DNA of 64,000 nucleotides, from the NCBI RefSeq assembly GCF_001039355.2, contig NW_019775458.1:498936-562935 (forward strand), given 5' to 3'. Of this stretch, positions 1 to 12,118 are shown in pieces (the first letter of the stretch is position 1; each line of letters begins with the position of its first letter). The position numbers and the translations under genes are program-made. This DNA is from Lingula anatina. Taxonomy: Eukaryota; Brachiopoda; Lingulata; Lingulida; Lingulidae. The notes under the pieces were generated by a model. That model was not told the origin of the DNA, searched no databases, and was given only the letters and a program-made list of their open reading frames with translations.

Positions 1-6
1 CCCCAC

Positions 7-266
7 CAGTGGCGGATTTAGAGGGGGTTCAGGGGGGGGTCCTGACCCCCCCCCCCCCTCGGTTTCTGAAAAAAATATATCACACCAATATTCCCCTCTA
101 AACCGTACCAAAAGGGCACTGTTTGCTGTCCAAAACACTAAAAATTATACGGGGCCCTTGAGCAGGCCCTGAACCCAACAATAAAGGGATGACGGTCGGC
201 TTCGAATCCGAGGCCTGTCGATCCTGGCTCCCCCCTCCCCTTCATATAATCCTGGATCCGCCCCTG
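7..266. mobile_element. Non-autonomous DNA transposon (MITE), CAGKGGCGGAT family, long variant
   Basis: The left end reads CAGTGGCGGATTTAG and the right end is the inverse of CAGGGGCGGATCCAGGATT, so the block has imperfect terminal inverted repeats. The interior is C-rich and G-rich with no open reading frame of note. It shares its ends and parts of its interior (for example the sequence around 'cggtttctgaaaaaaa', inverted) with the copy at 18539-18823. It is a MITE by structure. No transposase is present in the window. Confidence 0.65.
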
Positions 267-694
267 CCTCCCACAAGTAGATATTATCGGGGCACTTTAG
301 TCATGATAGAATACTAAAATCGTTCAACTTATATTCACAAACAAATCATAAAATTTATTGTTAACAAATAAAAAATACTTACATTTAGATGAATTCCAAT
401 CAAATATCTTCAACTTGATTAGAATTGAGTGCACTGCAAATACATACAATGAAATAGTAAGAATAGTTCCTGAACAAAACGAGGAAACTTTTTGAACTTA
501 TTTAATAGAATGAAACAATTGTTAAGCTTCTAGATTTTATACCAAAGAAATTTGATACGCAACAACTGCAACCATTATCTTTTACTAAAAAATCACCCGT
601 TTTCCAGGTTTGCTGTATGACTGCTACACATAAAAGAATACTTCTTTTCTGGCATGTAATTTCTAAAAAAGCAATGTTAAACTTTGTACGTTAT

Positions 695-1947
695 CTATGA
701 ATAAAGTTCACACCAGAGAAACAAAATCAGAAAGAAAAGACTGATCGCGCGGGCCAGGTACTCGTGGAATCTCGCGAGATCTGACGTTCCTCCGTTACAC
801 AGTCTCTCGTCGTCACACACGCACACTTCTCCCGTGATGTTTCCGATAATCACGTTCCCTGAAAGGGTCAAGGTCGGGAAGAAGCTCGTGTCCCACGTGT
901 CGTTGTCATGGGGATCGAACTGATGACAGCCATTTGCTCCAGCAAGACCCTCTGGGGCACAGGACCGAGCTGTGAGGTGGAGATCCATATTGTACTTGTT
1001 CTGAAGAAAAAGATCAGAGCTTTGAAAACTGAGAGCTTAACAAATGAAGTATAAGTGGGTGTGGGTTTTTGGAAGACTGAAAGGAACCAAAGAAAGGGAT
1101 CATAAATAATGATCCAATCAAATGATTAATCTCCAAACAGTGAGTCCCGTTTTAAATCTATCGGAAGCGATTTTTTTAATTGTCTATCTAGTAACAAAAA
1201 TTGGCACTGCGGTCAGAAATTGATAATTTTGTTCAACCGTTTCAAACATACTTTTTTTAAATAAGCAATAATTACTCAACAAGGCAATAAACCTTGTACA
1301 AAATGACAATCTATAATCCCATTTTGAGTTGCAAGATTTTTGCGTCATTTTCTTACTGGAGATGAAAACTGGTGAATTCCAACGGTTACAATAGAAATTT
1401 ATATCACGAAAACGGGTTTACAGTTCGCTATTTTCTCCATAGCTGGGCCTGGTTAAACCTTGTTAATTGCGGGAAAATATTTGCAAATTCCATGAATTTT
1501 CTTCTCTTTATTAAATTTATTTCACTTTATGAATTTAACAATTAATTTTATTTATTTATTTTTTTTTTTTTTTTTTTTTATTTATTTGCCATACAAAGGC
1601 GGATAGCTAGTTCATAGTAAATCTTAGATACACACCACTTTTGCTTTAACCCACCTCAGAAAATCCAGGAAGTGGGAACTTCATGGTAAAACTGACGTTG
1701 CCGCGAACACAGGCCCCACTCTGACACAACCTCTCCTTGCCTGTCCTCGGTCTCACCTTGTGGACATCCAAACAGCTGAGATCTTGGGGAAAGCTGGACC
1801 CCATCAAGTCTCGGTTAAAAGCTGTCTCATCCGCGGAGGCCTTGACATATATGCAGTCGTAGCATTCCAAGGATTCGGATCTGTTAGCTGAAAGATAGAT
1901 AAGGAGACCCAAATACATTCATAATACATCAATACACCGCAATCCTC

Positions 1948-1984
<37 letters not shown>

Positions 1985-2864
1985 GAGGAGAGTTCATTGC
2001 TGTTTTTAGATTGCTTTCATCGTTGATTTTACCCCTTTTCGTATAACAAGGACCACCAAACACACGGTCTTCTTTATACAGGAAATACATCATCTGTTAT
2101 GAAATTTGATAGTTTAAATAATAATGATAATGTTCTTTTTGTATCAAAATACAAAACAAATAATCAAAATTGGTGGCGGTCGTTATGTCATCTTCTCAGA
2201 TATGCAATAATGCACGTGACTGTAGGTTTGATGTTTAATTCACGTCTCGGGTATAATCCACAACATTTGTACCCCTACATTTAATGTTGAGGGTTCAAAA
2301 TAATAGAAGGATAAATAAAGGATGTTTTAAACTTAATGTGAAGAAAAATGAAGAAAAAATACGAAGTCGAAGAGACAGGTTTACAGGTGGGACGCTACGG
2401 AAAGAACTCCTTTCAGGGAATGATAAAGTGCATACTAAAATTAAATCCCAGAACAGGTTTATTTCTACTTTTCTTCATCTTTTCAACAGGGCTTGAAAAA
2501 TACTCTCACACTTTTCTTTAGAGGTACAGTTTTGGCCTTAGGGATATTGTCATGCCTCTTAGAATGTGGACAAAGATATCATTTCACTTCAGATTCTTGA
2601 AATATTTAAGTAAATCAACCTTCGAGAGAAATCAATTTCTCTAAACATTTTTACCCGTTTTCATTGTTGTAACAGCAACACTTGTTTCCTCACGTTTTCC
2701 CCAACTCATTCAAAATTATACAATACGATTGCGTCCTTTTTTCGTTCATTCTCTTATTTATTCTATTTTCATTTTTTATCTTAAATAAAAACCCACTTAC
2801 CTGCATAGGCTCCTAAGTATTTGATCATCAGAACGTTAACCATAAGTAATATGGTGTGCTGCAT
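695..2864 (-). CDS. Ly6/uPAR (three-finger domain) GPI-anchored surface protein, three coding exons
   Basis: The exons are 2864-2801, 1887-1655 and 1000-695. Exon 1 encodes a signal peptide (MQHTILLMVNVLMIKYLGAYA) and stops at a GTAAGT donor in phase 1. Exon 2 follows a TTTCAG acceptor and ends at GAG/GTGGGT in phase 0. Exon 3 follows TTCTTCAG and runs to the stop. The joined product is 200 residues. The mature part has ten cysteines (30, 33, 60, 76, 81, 113, 124, 159, 161, 167) ending in the family's C-N pair (LCNG), which is the Ly6/uPAR disulfide pattern. N-x-S/T sites lie at 23, 85, 132 and 153. The last ~20 residues are hydrophobic (ISLFFLILFLW), as expected for a GPI attachment signal. 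Such proteins sit on the outer face of the plasma membrane and often modulate receptors or channels. The ligand here is unknown. A possible poly(A) signal (AATAAA on the minus strand) is at 359-354. The exon structure is read from the sequence and has not been checked against transcripts. Confidence 0.88.
1944..1982. repeat. (TTTA)n microsatellite in Ly6 intron 1
   Basis: About ten TTTA units lie just upstream (in gene direction) of exon 2. Similar TTTA tracts recur at 3236-3308, 8503-8530, 10130-10162, 15261-15299 and 23257-23288. This shows the motif is generally expanded in this genome and is not specific to this gene. Confidence 0.9.
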
Positions 2865-3265
2865 TTTCTATACCTTAGCCAGTTACGGTCAATTTTCGAA
2901 GACACAGACCAAAATGCTGCTATATGGGCCGAAAAGCTACGGTCCAAAGAATAAACTTCGCATGTGTCGACGTTATTGTAACATAACTTGATTTTCCCAA
3001 GACAATAATTGCGAGATGAACAGCCCAAATGCTGATAATCAGTTGTAAGTATCTCTGTAATGCTTTCACTAAAACATGAGCTTTCCTGAAAGCAGACGGA
3101 AATATTAAAACGAGGATGGTAGTACCCACTGATGGCATGTCGTTTGTAATGCAGGTATAGTTTTGGGTTTTTACATGTAGGCCTACATACTTTAAAATAA
3201 CTTAATAACTAATATGCATTGATCTCTTATTTGTTTTTATTTATTTATCTATTTATTTATTTATT

Positions 3266-3308
<43 letters not shown>

Positions 3309-4265
3309 CTATGTTGTAGAAACAAATGAATGGATCAGACAGGTAAGTAAAACTAAGCTTGTGGGCCTACTTGTGGTTGACTGTTTGCAGGCAAAAACTT
3401 TCCACTTATTTTATTAAGTAGGCTAATGATTCAGTGTAAATGTATTTAACAGTGTAAAAGGTGACAAAAAAAAGAAAAGAAAAGAAATAAATGTCTTTCT
3501 AGTTGATTATTAAAAGTAGAAAACGAAAAAGTTTCTGGGCTAAAAGTTTTTTCATAGACGTCTTTCAAACAACAGCTCGAAACATTCACCCGTTAACTCA
3601 GCCGTTAACTGTTTACAAGTAATCAATTTCTATACAGAACGATCACGAAATCAAAAGATATTTTTTCAAAATTGCCTTATATTCATTGCAAATGTCGTAC
3701 GTGCAAAATGCACTTTGATTGATAATAACCAAATGTGAGTGAGTAAATTTGATCAAAGTAGGTTTATTCAATTACTTGCTTGGCTATTTGCCTATATATT
3801 AAAGAAAGTGGAGAAAGCAAAACCAGGCCAGCCAATTAAAATATCTGTCATGAACAGATAGACAAAGTTTTTAACATAAACTTGTGTAGGGACAGTACAT
3901 TATGAATTATACCAACAAGTAAATAGAGATGGTAAAAACGCAAAAAAAAACTTATATAAATCACTTTAATTAGAATACAGGATAAGGCAATTCTTGTCTG
4001 TCTCTTGGACACGAAACCTTTGAATATTATCTATCTGCTTGAAAAAGTTCTTAAGCACCGACATCCTACACGCATTGCGTATTGACGCCTGCGAATCAGG
4101 TTTTCTAGGCCAATCACAAATTAACACGGCCTCCGGGGCGACTTGAAGGATCCATCAAGTACGTCACACACCTTTTTAAAGAGACACTAAATATGGATGA
4201 TTAGTTTAGTGTTCGTGATTGACCCAGTAAATTCGATCCCATTGGCATATAAAGTCTAAATTAAG
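2865..4265. other. Intergenic spacer between the Ly6-like gene and the GPCR gene
   Basis: No coding exon is recognisable. The stretch holds a long (TTTA)n tract at 3236-3308 and AT-rich unique sequence. The part just upstream of 2864 should contain the Ly6 gene promoter and 5' UTR, but I see no TATA box close enough to assign. The part below 4265 would contain the GPCR 3' UTR. Confidence 0.6.
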
Positions 4266-5495
4266 TCATCTAGCACCTCTCATTCTCAAAAGTTGCTTCA
4301 TGGCAAGTCTGTAGTTTCTGTTGAGCACCCCGTAAATGATAGGGTTCGTTCCGCAACCAACAGTAAAAAGTGACTTTAAAACATATCTTGTTAAGACGAA
4401 CCACATCTCATCTTCCTTGCTGATACTAGCCCATAAAAACAATACATATGGAAAATAAAACATCAGATACACACATTCTGTTATTAGAATTGTTTTGATT
4501 AATCTACATTCCTTCCTTGACTGATGCATCTCTGCATTCTGTTCAAGTCTTCCTTTCCTGCTCCTGTGTTTAGTTTTTCCATCTTTTTGTCTCACTGAAA
4601 ATGACCTAGACATGACAGTTACCCCTGTCAGTGTGTCACCTGAGAGTGTGTCACGTGATCCAGAGCATGCACTGTCTTCATTATCGAACTGAACATGGAT
4701 TCCTTGTACTGAGCTCTGAGAAGGAATAGAGCAATTATCTTCATTTGCTTCTCGATATACACCAGAATCCACTGTCTCAATAGCGCACGTGTCTTGAATG
4801 TCAGAAACCTGTTTCGGTATAACAATTAGTGAAGAGGCTTGGTTTTGGTTTCGTCTTATAAGCACAACTCTTCGAAATATTGCGACGTAACAACCAACAG
4901 ATGCAAGGAATATTGGAACCAAAAGAGCTGTGTTCCCGCGTAACAACACAGGATTCAGAACTTTTTCTACCTTGCAATCAGTGCCCGGTGCCCATTTAAA
5001 CCAAACCAAGTGTAAACAGGCAATTGCAATTCTAAACATATAAATAAATATGCAGCCGGCAAGGACGTGTCTCTTTGACATGATGGAGCTGTAGGCCAAG
5101 GGGCGACATATTTTCATATATCTTTCAATGGCAATCAAAACCAAATGCATGATACCAACGGAATTGAATATAGAACCCAAGGCAAGTCTTGCAAAGCAAA
5201 AGTACATATCGTCCATTAGATATTGTAACGAAGGTACAAGATAAACCACGTAAATGCCCAGTGTTTGGTAAGGAATAACAACGCTGGCAATGAGTAGATC
5301 AGATATAGCCATACTAAAGATTATCATGTTCGTCTGGGTGCGCAGCCATGGGTATTTCAAAAACGCTAAAAACATGACGGCATTGACTGTCAAACATAAC
5401 AACGCTTGCAACACGTTTATCACGATGAAAGGTATACAGTTGAAATCTCTACATGGTACGATAGGTATAGTTTTGTTGGTCACGTTGATATCCAT
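4266..5495 (-). CDS. Class A (rhodopsin-like) G-protein-coupled receptor, orphan, intronless
   Basis: The single ATG-initiated frame encodes 409 residues and seven hydrophobic segments. N-glycosylation sites at N4 and N7 mark the outside N-terminus. Class A landmarks are present: N38 in TM1 (1.50), D66 in TM2 (ISDLL, 2.50), C100 at the top of TM3 paired with C174 in the second outer loop, an ERY triplet at 124-126 (3.49-3.51), P349 in TM6 (FYFP instead of CWxP) and NPIIY at 384-388 in TM7. Position 3.32, counted from C100, is glycine, which argues against an amine receptor because those carry Asp there. The third inner loop is long (about residues 213-330), rich in Ser, Thr and acidic residues, and ends basic. 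The C-terminal tail is very short. The receptor would couple an unknown ligand to G proteins at the plasma membrane. The ligand class cannot be assigned from sequence alone. Confidence 0.93.
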   Translation of the reverse strand: MDINVTNKTIPIVPCRDFNCIPFIVINVLQALLCLTVNAVMFLAFLKYPWLRTQTNMIIFSMAISDLLIASVVIPYQTLGIYVVYLVPSLQYLMDDMYFCFARLALGSIFNSVGIMHLVLIAIERYMKICRPLAYSSIMSKRHVLAGCIFIYMFRIAIACLHLVWFKWAPGTDCKVEKVLNPVLLRGNTALLVPIFLASVGCYVAIFRRVVLIRRNQNQASSLIVIPKQVSDIQDTCAIETVDSGVYREANEDNCSIPSQSSVQGIHVQFDNEDSACSGSRDTLSGDTLTGVTVMSRSFSVRQKDGKTKHRSRKGRLEQNAEMHQSRKECRLIKTILITECVYLMFYFPYVLFLWASISKEDEMWFVLTRYVLKSLFTVGCGTNPIIYGVLNRNYRLAMKQLLRMRGAR

Positions 5496-7988
5496 CTCAG
5501 TTTTGTCGATGTTCTTAATTTGACCTCACCAAACTGTATGAATAATTTGGGATAAAATATCAGGATCAAGGGTTCTGGATTTATTGTAATTTCCGGCCAG
5601 TCCTCCAATAAAGCCTTATACCTTACTAAGCAGGCACGCGGCAGCCCATGTGAATGTCAATTCATATAAATCCCCGCATCAACCGCGCTGAATGTGGTTC
5701 TTACCTGAAAAAGACCCAAAAAGTAAACCTTTTGATACCGTTGTCAGTTTATAGCCTGTTATTTGTTAGGTTAATTTTTTTCTGGTTTCAATGAGTTTGA
5801 AGTGGTTTACCGTAAAGCTGTTGTAGAAATGCTTTTGCTGCGGTTTTAAATAGCGATTCTGGCGACCTGGAAAACGTGACTTACATGTATGTGACAACGT
5901 GACCTATGTGATATGAAGCTTCTTTATCCTTATACAAGCCCTAGTGTAAAATAATGACACGCCGTTGTGAAAAGACATTTGCATTACAGGACATTTCGAA
6001 GAGGTAGGGAAAGAAAAGAGATTTTGATGTACACTGATGAAGTCATAGAAAACAGGTCCTGGCGCCCACGCACAGACACACATACACACGCACATATACA
6101 CATACACACGCGCAAACGGTATTGCAACATAGCAAACGCATTGAAAAAGGAGGTAAATCTGGGTGAATTGCCATTTTGCATACTTGTTCACACCCGTGTC
6201 TAAAGAGTGACTAACAAATCTGAAAAGACCATTACTTGCATGACACTAAGAAAAAGATGCAAGTAAAAACTTGAATGTGCCTACATACATCCTTGTGTGA
6301 ACAGAGACACCCCCCCCCGCACCCCCACCCCACCCCACCCACCCCCGCCCCACCCCACCCCCGCAGCATCCTCTACGAAGGCCACAGATTGATGTTTCAC
6401 AAAATATACGAAATTGTTTCTCCGGCGTTTTCCATGCACTTTTCCGTTCGGTGAATGTTTTTTGCATAGCACTGACGCAACCAATCAGCTGGGTTCTGAT
6501 GGAGAGTAGACAACTCCAGAGGCATGAGGCAATACTTTTGTAAAGTGTGTACGTCTTTAATTTTCACATGGGAAGTGAAAAGCTGAGTTTGGTATAAAAT
6601 TTAATTGAACTATTGCCGAGACCTTCATCAGTTAGATATTACAAAACCAGTAAATTGCCTTGTTGTATCCCTAAAATTGAGGAGGTTTTTCTACACCATC
6701 AAAGATTAATAGGTGTTGATGCTATTCCACTGTAACTGTTGTTGCGATAGACCCTACTGTACATTAACATATGCAATACTTACATTTTTTTGGTATTGCA
6801 CGGCATCTTAGTTTGGCAGTTTTCGTGTATTTAAAATTGTTATTCAAAATACACAAAGACCTACAAAGAGACATTTTTGTCGAAAGGCCCCATCCAGAAA
6901 GAAATAATGGATGGAAATGATTCGCATTTTGATTGAAGCTGAACTAAGATAAATCGTACATTTGAACATGTGGTCCATTTTTGCAGCGATAATTGTCCAA
7001 GTGAAACATAATACTTAGCTTCAGTTCGCCTTTCATGAAAACTTACCGCCCACAAAATTCATCTGACAAAGCTTTTAGTTTCAGTCAACAATGTATTAAA
7101 TTTTACAAGTTAAAACCTCCCAATGTCATCCATAGTCTCACGCCGTGCCAAACGACAAATCTTACCATTTAAAGGTGGAAATGCTCCTAAAATATATATC
7201 AAACATTTCTTACCTTCTCACCTGCCACTTGAAGTGCAACTGTAGATGCAGATTGTCAACAGCCCTATAATGTAGAGCGTCAACCGACAAACGTCTTTTT
7301 AATCAGATGGTAATGTGGACGAAGCCTCATTAGTTGAGTATTGATGAAACAAGTTCTAAGAATTCTGAGTAATTTTGCTGCTAACATCCTGTTGTTTGCA
7401 AATTATGGCTTCAACAATATGTCGTACTTTCGTACAAAAACGTCATTCTAAATCTTCGAGAACAAAACATTTCTGGTTGTTTACATATTTTTTCACTGCT
7501 TTCGAGTAGGACATTAAAGAAACTGTGTAATTATGGCGGAACGATAGAACTTCGCCAGTACGGATTATCTGGGGCTCTCATTAATAGGACTACAATGAAT
7601 GATGTACCGTGGTTTGTTCATACAGGGACCACTCAAGACCGAAAATCAGCCAAACTTGCGTCCCCAAGTGGCCATGTCAACGAGAAAGGTATAACATATG
7701 TAAGCCATCTTACAGTGGTTGGCTACTTTTATAATCTGAAATATTTCTTGTCTGACCGTAGACTTTCGTGTTGGTTAGGCGTCAATTTCCGGTGTTGCTC
7801 AGCAATTCCATGTGCTGTTTTATTACGATCTAAAATTAAATTTCCTGGCATAGAAACTGGCAATTAAGAGTAAGACTGAAATAAGCGTTTTGTTATTCCT
7901 TTCCAGAGGACTCGGGCTAGAGCACACAGTAGGTAGTTAGCTCAAATTGATAAAAACAAATACCGTTAACATACTGAATCTCTCAGAG

Positions 7989-8022
<34 letters not shown>

Positions 8023-8214
8023 CAATTTTAGATATTTAAATTTATTGATGAAAACGTGTGTTTCATTAAAAAGAGCTTCTTTTCAGATGTCAAAATAACA
8101 GCAATGTTGCCGCAACCTGAGAAACCTCGGCAATCTTCTCTAGCACAATTCCACTTCTAATAAGTCATAGTGATCGTAATAACAGAGATAAGCTCACTGT
8201 AAAAGAGAGCTCAC
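5496..8214. other. Intergenic region upstream of the GPCR gene
   Basis: No gene is supported. The stretch contains a (CA)n tract near 6076-6112, a C-rich tract at 6307-6362, a dispersed repeat at 6366-6420, a poly(T) run at 7991-8020 and otherwise unique AT-rich sequence. A short frame from the ATG at 7595 that runs to a possible donor (AAAG/GTATAA near 7688) is discussed among the findings. Confidence 0.55.
6366..6420 (+). repeat. Dispersed repeat, copy 1
   Basis: The block starting ATCCTCTACGAAGGCCACAG is repeated near 46213-46265 with few mismatches over the first ~30 bases and weaker similarity after that. In both places a poly-C tract lies on the 5' side. The element type is not identifiable from two short copies. 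Confidence 0.6.
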
Positions 8215-8456
8215 CGTCTTTGCGTTGGCCACAATTTTTCAAAAAGCTTTTGCTTAAGATTTTGCTCTGCATCCAGACATCTTTCAAAAGTAAACTTTTT
8301 GCAAGTCCACTGTGACTTTTTCGTATTATCATCGTTTTGTATAACGTTAATACATTTTCGCCAGAACATGCTGATGCGTAAGTTGCGGTGAATATCATTG
8401 TAAGTGGCCCACAAACATTGAGCCATGGTGATAGGTCGCACCAAGAGCAAAAATAA
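8215..8456 (-). other. Candidate internal coding exon, gene unknown
   Basis: On the minus strand a good acceptor (AATTCCCTTGCAG) precedes 242 bases that stay open in two frames and end at a good donor (CG/GTGAGC). One frame contains the stretch MAQCLWATYNDIH and ends ...LWPTQRR. The other reads ...CSWCDLSPWLNV. I recognise neither product, and no partner exon was found nearby. It may be an isolated exon of a gene extending outside this region, or chance. It is listed because both splice signals and the open frame coincide. Confidence 0.25.
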
Positions 8457-8502
8457 CTGCAAGGGAATTTCAATCAAGCGTCTCTATCTTGGAGTTGATG
8501 CA

Positions 8503-8518
8503 TATTTATTTATTTATT

Positions 8519-8568
<50 letters not shown>

Positions 8569-8569
8569 A
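8503..8569. repeat. (TTTA)n / (TTA)n compound microsatellite
   Basis: A TTTA tract passes directly into about a dozen TTA units. Confidence 0.9.
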
Positions 8570-9011
8570 AATCGTTTTAAATGCATGGTTGTCCTAAATG
8601 CCAGCATACCTTCAGAGATCCAGGGGCGCATCTACAGAAATAACTTCAATGGCAAACACTGGAATTGCACCGCCGTCTAATCATCTGATATTCACATCTC
8701 AAATAACTACATCGTAAGGTGGCGCCCTCTTGTAGAGGCGCCCTGAACAAGTGTCCTTTATGCTATACCCAAGAACCGTCACCGCAGAGATTTTTTGTGC
8801 AGAATTAAGGCTTTTCGTGGATTACAGTGATACGAAGAACAGACGTCGCCATTAATGTGAGATAACGAACTAAAGAAATTCTTCAATTCCGTGCCTGTAA
8901 TATACAGGAGAAATTCTTCTTGTTGGCTTGTGGTCGTAACTTTCTATGGCCAGTTGAAGGAAGACAGAGGCCATTCAGAATAGAAAATCCGAATATCCAC
9001 TGGTCCAAGGA

Positions 9012-9201
9012 TCAAATATGGCAGACCCTACATGAAAGGAAGACCGCTTAATCCTGCAATTGTCTCTCCGCCTCTCACACGCCTCCCCACGCTTAATCCT
9101 GCAATTGTCTCTCCGCCTCTCACACGCCTCCCCACGCGTCGTCCGTGCAGGGGCACAGTAATTAAATCTCGGCTCTATTCGACCGGACGCGTGGGGAGGC
9201 G
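9012..9201. mobile_element. Inverted-repeat element with internal tandem duplication, copy 1
   Basis: The block begins CAAATATGGCAGAC and shares a long stretch (ACATGAAAGGAAGACCGC, then TCTCTCCGCCTCTCACACG) with 12119-12271. Within this copy a ~46-bp segment (about 9046-9137) is present twice in tandem. A perfect 16-bp inverted repeat (CGCCTCCCCACGCGTC at 9125-9140, its complement at 9186-9201) can fold into a hairpin with a 45-base loop. It is probably a MITE or MITE fragment. Confidence 0.55.
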
Positions 9202-10128
9202 ACTAATTTTTGTCATATATTCTTTGAGGATATTTTTCATGTCACCGATATCTTGCCATATTGCCTTATAAAAGTACAAGAAGATTCATGAATAAATAAT
9301 AGTCCAGTGTCACTACGGGGTGGGGGTGCATAATAGCAAACTGATGTAAAAGCCGTATCTTCCTCTTGTTACGAGATTAAGAAATTATTATTTAATGTAT
9401 AAAAGGCATTTTACAAGAACAATTTTGCTTCATTTTTTTTTAAAAATCCCCAATAGGTGATATTGCTCAGACCCAACTTGCACGACGCTTAGAAATGTAA
9501 AATAATAGTTTACCACCTTTAGGAAGGGTAAATACTTTTTTTCTGAAAAACAAAACAACACGTTATCAAATGTGCGTTATGCGGAAATAGAATATGCAAG
9601 ATCGATTCTGGAAATTTGCCAAACACACGGTGGGTTATCTTAATTGCTTATTGAAATTTCCAATAATATAAGTATTAGTGCGATTTTACTACCAACGCGT
9701 AGAAATTAGTTTCATTCATCGACAGACGATCCCTCGTCCTAAAATCTGTGTCTGCAGAATGAAGAATAAGTAGGTAATTTTCGGCACTGACATGACGTGA
9801 ATTAAGCACCATCTAAATCGCCCATCACTGTAGGGATTAGATAAATTGATTCAAGGCTTAAATTCGATGTTCTTTCTTTTTTTCACTTTTTTCATCTTTT
9901 TTGTTTTAAATTCTTCTTTTCTTTTCCTAATGCGAGTTGTCTCATCCCTGATTAACACAATTTACACGAGTTCCAGATATAATAGAGCTTCTTCACACAC
10001 ACACACACACACACAAAAAAAATCCACAAAGAGTGGAGTTGATAACCTTGGATCATCTGATCACATTAACCACCTGCAAGAGACAGACGCAGAGGTGGCT
10101 AACGTTTGTCTTATTTTCTTATTTTTTT

Positions 10129-10160
<32 letters not shown>

Positions 10161-10938
10161 TTTTTCAATACGATATAGTAGACGTTGCTGCAATAGCGGT
10201 TCTCATCGTTTGGCTGGAGATTTGCATATATTTAACTTCGATCAATTTGCAGAAAACATGGGAATTTTGAGATAGCCCATGACACTGAAGTAAGTTGTAT
10301 CGACACAGAGACGACGAAATCTGTCAGGAATTTTGTTATCAAGTGCTCAAAGACAGTGATAATGGAGAATATTTGTCAGTCCGTAAGAAAAATTGTGCCG
10401 AAAAAAGGCATTATATATTTTCATTTGTGTCAATAACATGAACATATTGATTGAACAGGGTTGAATCCTTCACATTTACAGATCTTTTAGGGATTTTCTG
10501 GCCATGCGGCTACTTATGTCTCATTAAGATGACGAAAATTAGCCGGCACTGTAGATCGATAGTGTCAATCACCGTATCTGCACTCAAAACTTTCTGTGAA
10601 ACTTCAAATGACCAACTGCACATAACACACTGCACTGCAGAAACAATCTGGTACAACAATTTCCCACTTACTTCCGGTTACGACCGACAGCGAGGATTAG
10701 TGGCTTTGGTACTAATAGCATTTAATCGCCTGCCTAATAGCCTGCCTACGTCAAGGAAGATATTTGGTGATTGTCCATCATTTAAAACATATCGATTGCA
10801 TGCTGTTTCCCTGATTTACTTTTATCCCTCTAAGCTGTATCTTCACGTTTTCTCTCCTCCATTTTCCCTTGAAAACTCCCAATTTTGTCTTTCCATTTCT
10901 CCTTTTCTTTCTCGTGTTATAATATATGTTCGCGTCTT

Positions 10939-10943
10939 TCTCT

Positions 10944-11021
<78 letters not shown>
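10939..11021. repeat. (CT)n(CA)n compound microsatellite
   Basis: Uninterrupted CT units run directly into CA units. The open frames seen across it on both strands are low-complexity artefacts. Confidence 0.95.
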
Positions 11022-11025
<4 letters not shown>

Positions 11026-12118
11026 CGCGAGTGCTCCAAGTCTTTCCCCCTCTCACTCTATACACAAGATGCCAAATTCTGGCCGTAAAGGTTATTTTGT
11101 AAAACATGTCATGTACACACAAACCGCCGAACAAGGAACAGATCCCAGCATCTAAGTTTCATGCTTTAATTCTCTGGCAAAACCATGAAAATAGAACGCT
11201 GCACTAAGGTGCCCGCCATTTTGCGTTACCATTGGAAGGTCTTAAACGTCTACCAAGAATGCAGTAATGTGTGCGTCATAGCTGCACAAACGTCTGTCAA
11301 AATTTTATCACCTTCCTAACATTTCCTCTCCTTAAAGTTATTTTCCCCAAATAAACAAATTAAAAACTTGTTATTGTCAATTGAAATAAAAAACCGATAT
11401 TCGCTAATTCTTATACATCCCGTTTAATAGATTTCGTGACAAAAAATGTTATGAAATGTGTCAGTTCCAATTTGTTTTCTTTAATTTTTTCAATTGCGTC
11501 TTTTGCGCATCAGACGAATTCCTTTCCTTCGTGATTTACTTTTTGTTTACTTCCAATAAGGAATGGCAGTACATGTAGCCTAGGAGGGCGACAGAGCTTC
11601 AAAATGTGCCCCCGCGTTGGTGATTATCGCCTCGACAGATAAGATCTTTATACATGTAGAGCAAATGTGCGTGATTTTCCTGGAAATTTCACACTTTTTC
11701 CTGTTCACGTAGTTACGATCCATAAACCCTTTTTATGTGTAAATTTCTAGTTTTTTATTTCTGTGACAGGCTGGTGAATTTCAATCATTGCACGGGTAAA
11801 AACTGTGCATTAAGAGTTCGAAAACAGGTTAATAGCTAATCATTTTCAGCGGTTTTGAATAGGGTGTACTGGGTACCTGGGTGATGATGGCGAATTTCCT
11901 GAAATTTCCATAAGGGTGCGTTCGTGCTATATAAAGGTCTAAAGTGGTGTGTGCCTTTAACAGGTGCCCTTTTGACAGTTATTTTAGTCTGATACGTCTT
12001 TCTCATGAAGAAACCTATCACTGGAGTAGTGGTGGCCACAAATTTCATTTTGTCATCCTCTATGTTGTCTATGGCCGCATTCACAACGATTTGAGCCAGG
12101 CTTTACAAATCCTGGGAC

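Noticed and set aside
190-225. tRNA B-box-like sequence (GGCTTCGAATCC)
   Set aside because: No A box, anticodon arm or acceptor stem can be folded around it, and it lies inside a MITE.
10451-11155. 234-codon frame rich in Ser-Leu and Thr-His repeats
   Set aside because: Driven by the (CT)n(CA)n tract. It starts at a non-ATG codon and has no recognisable domain.
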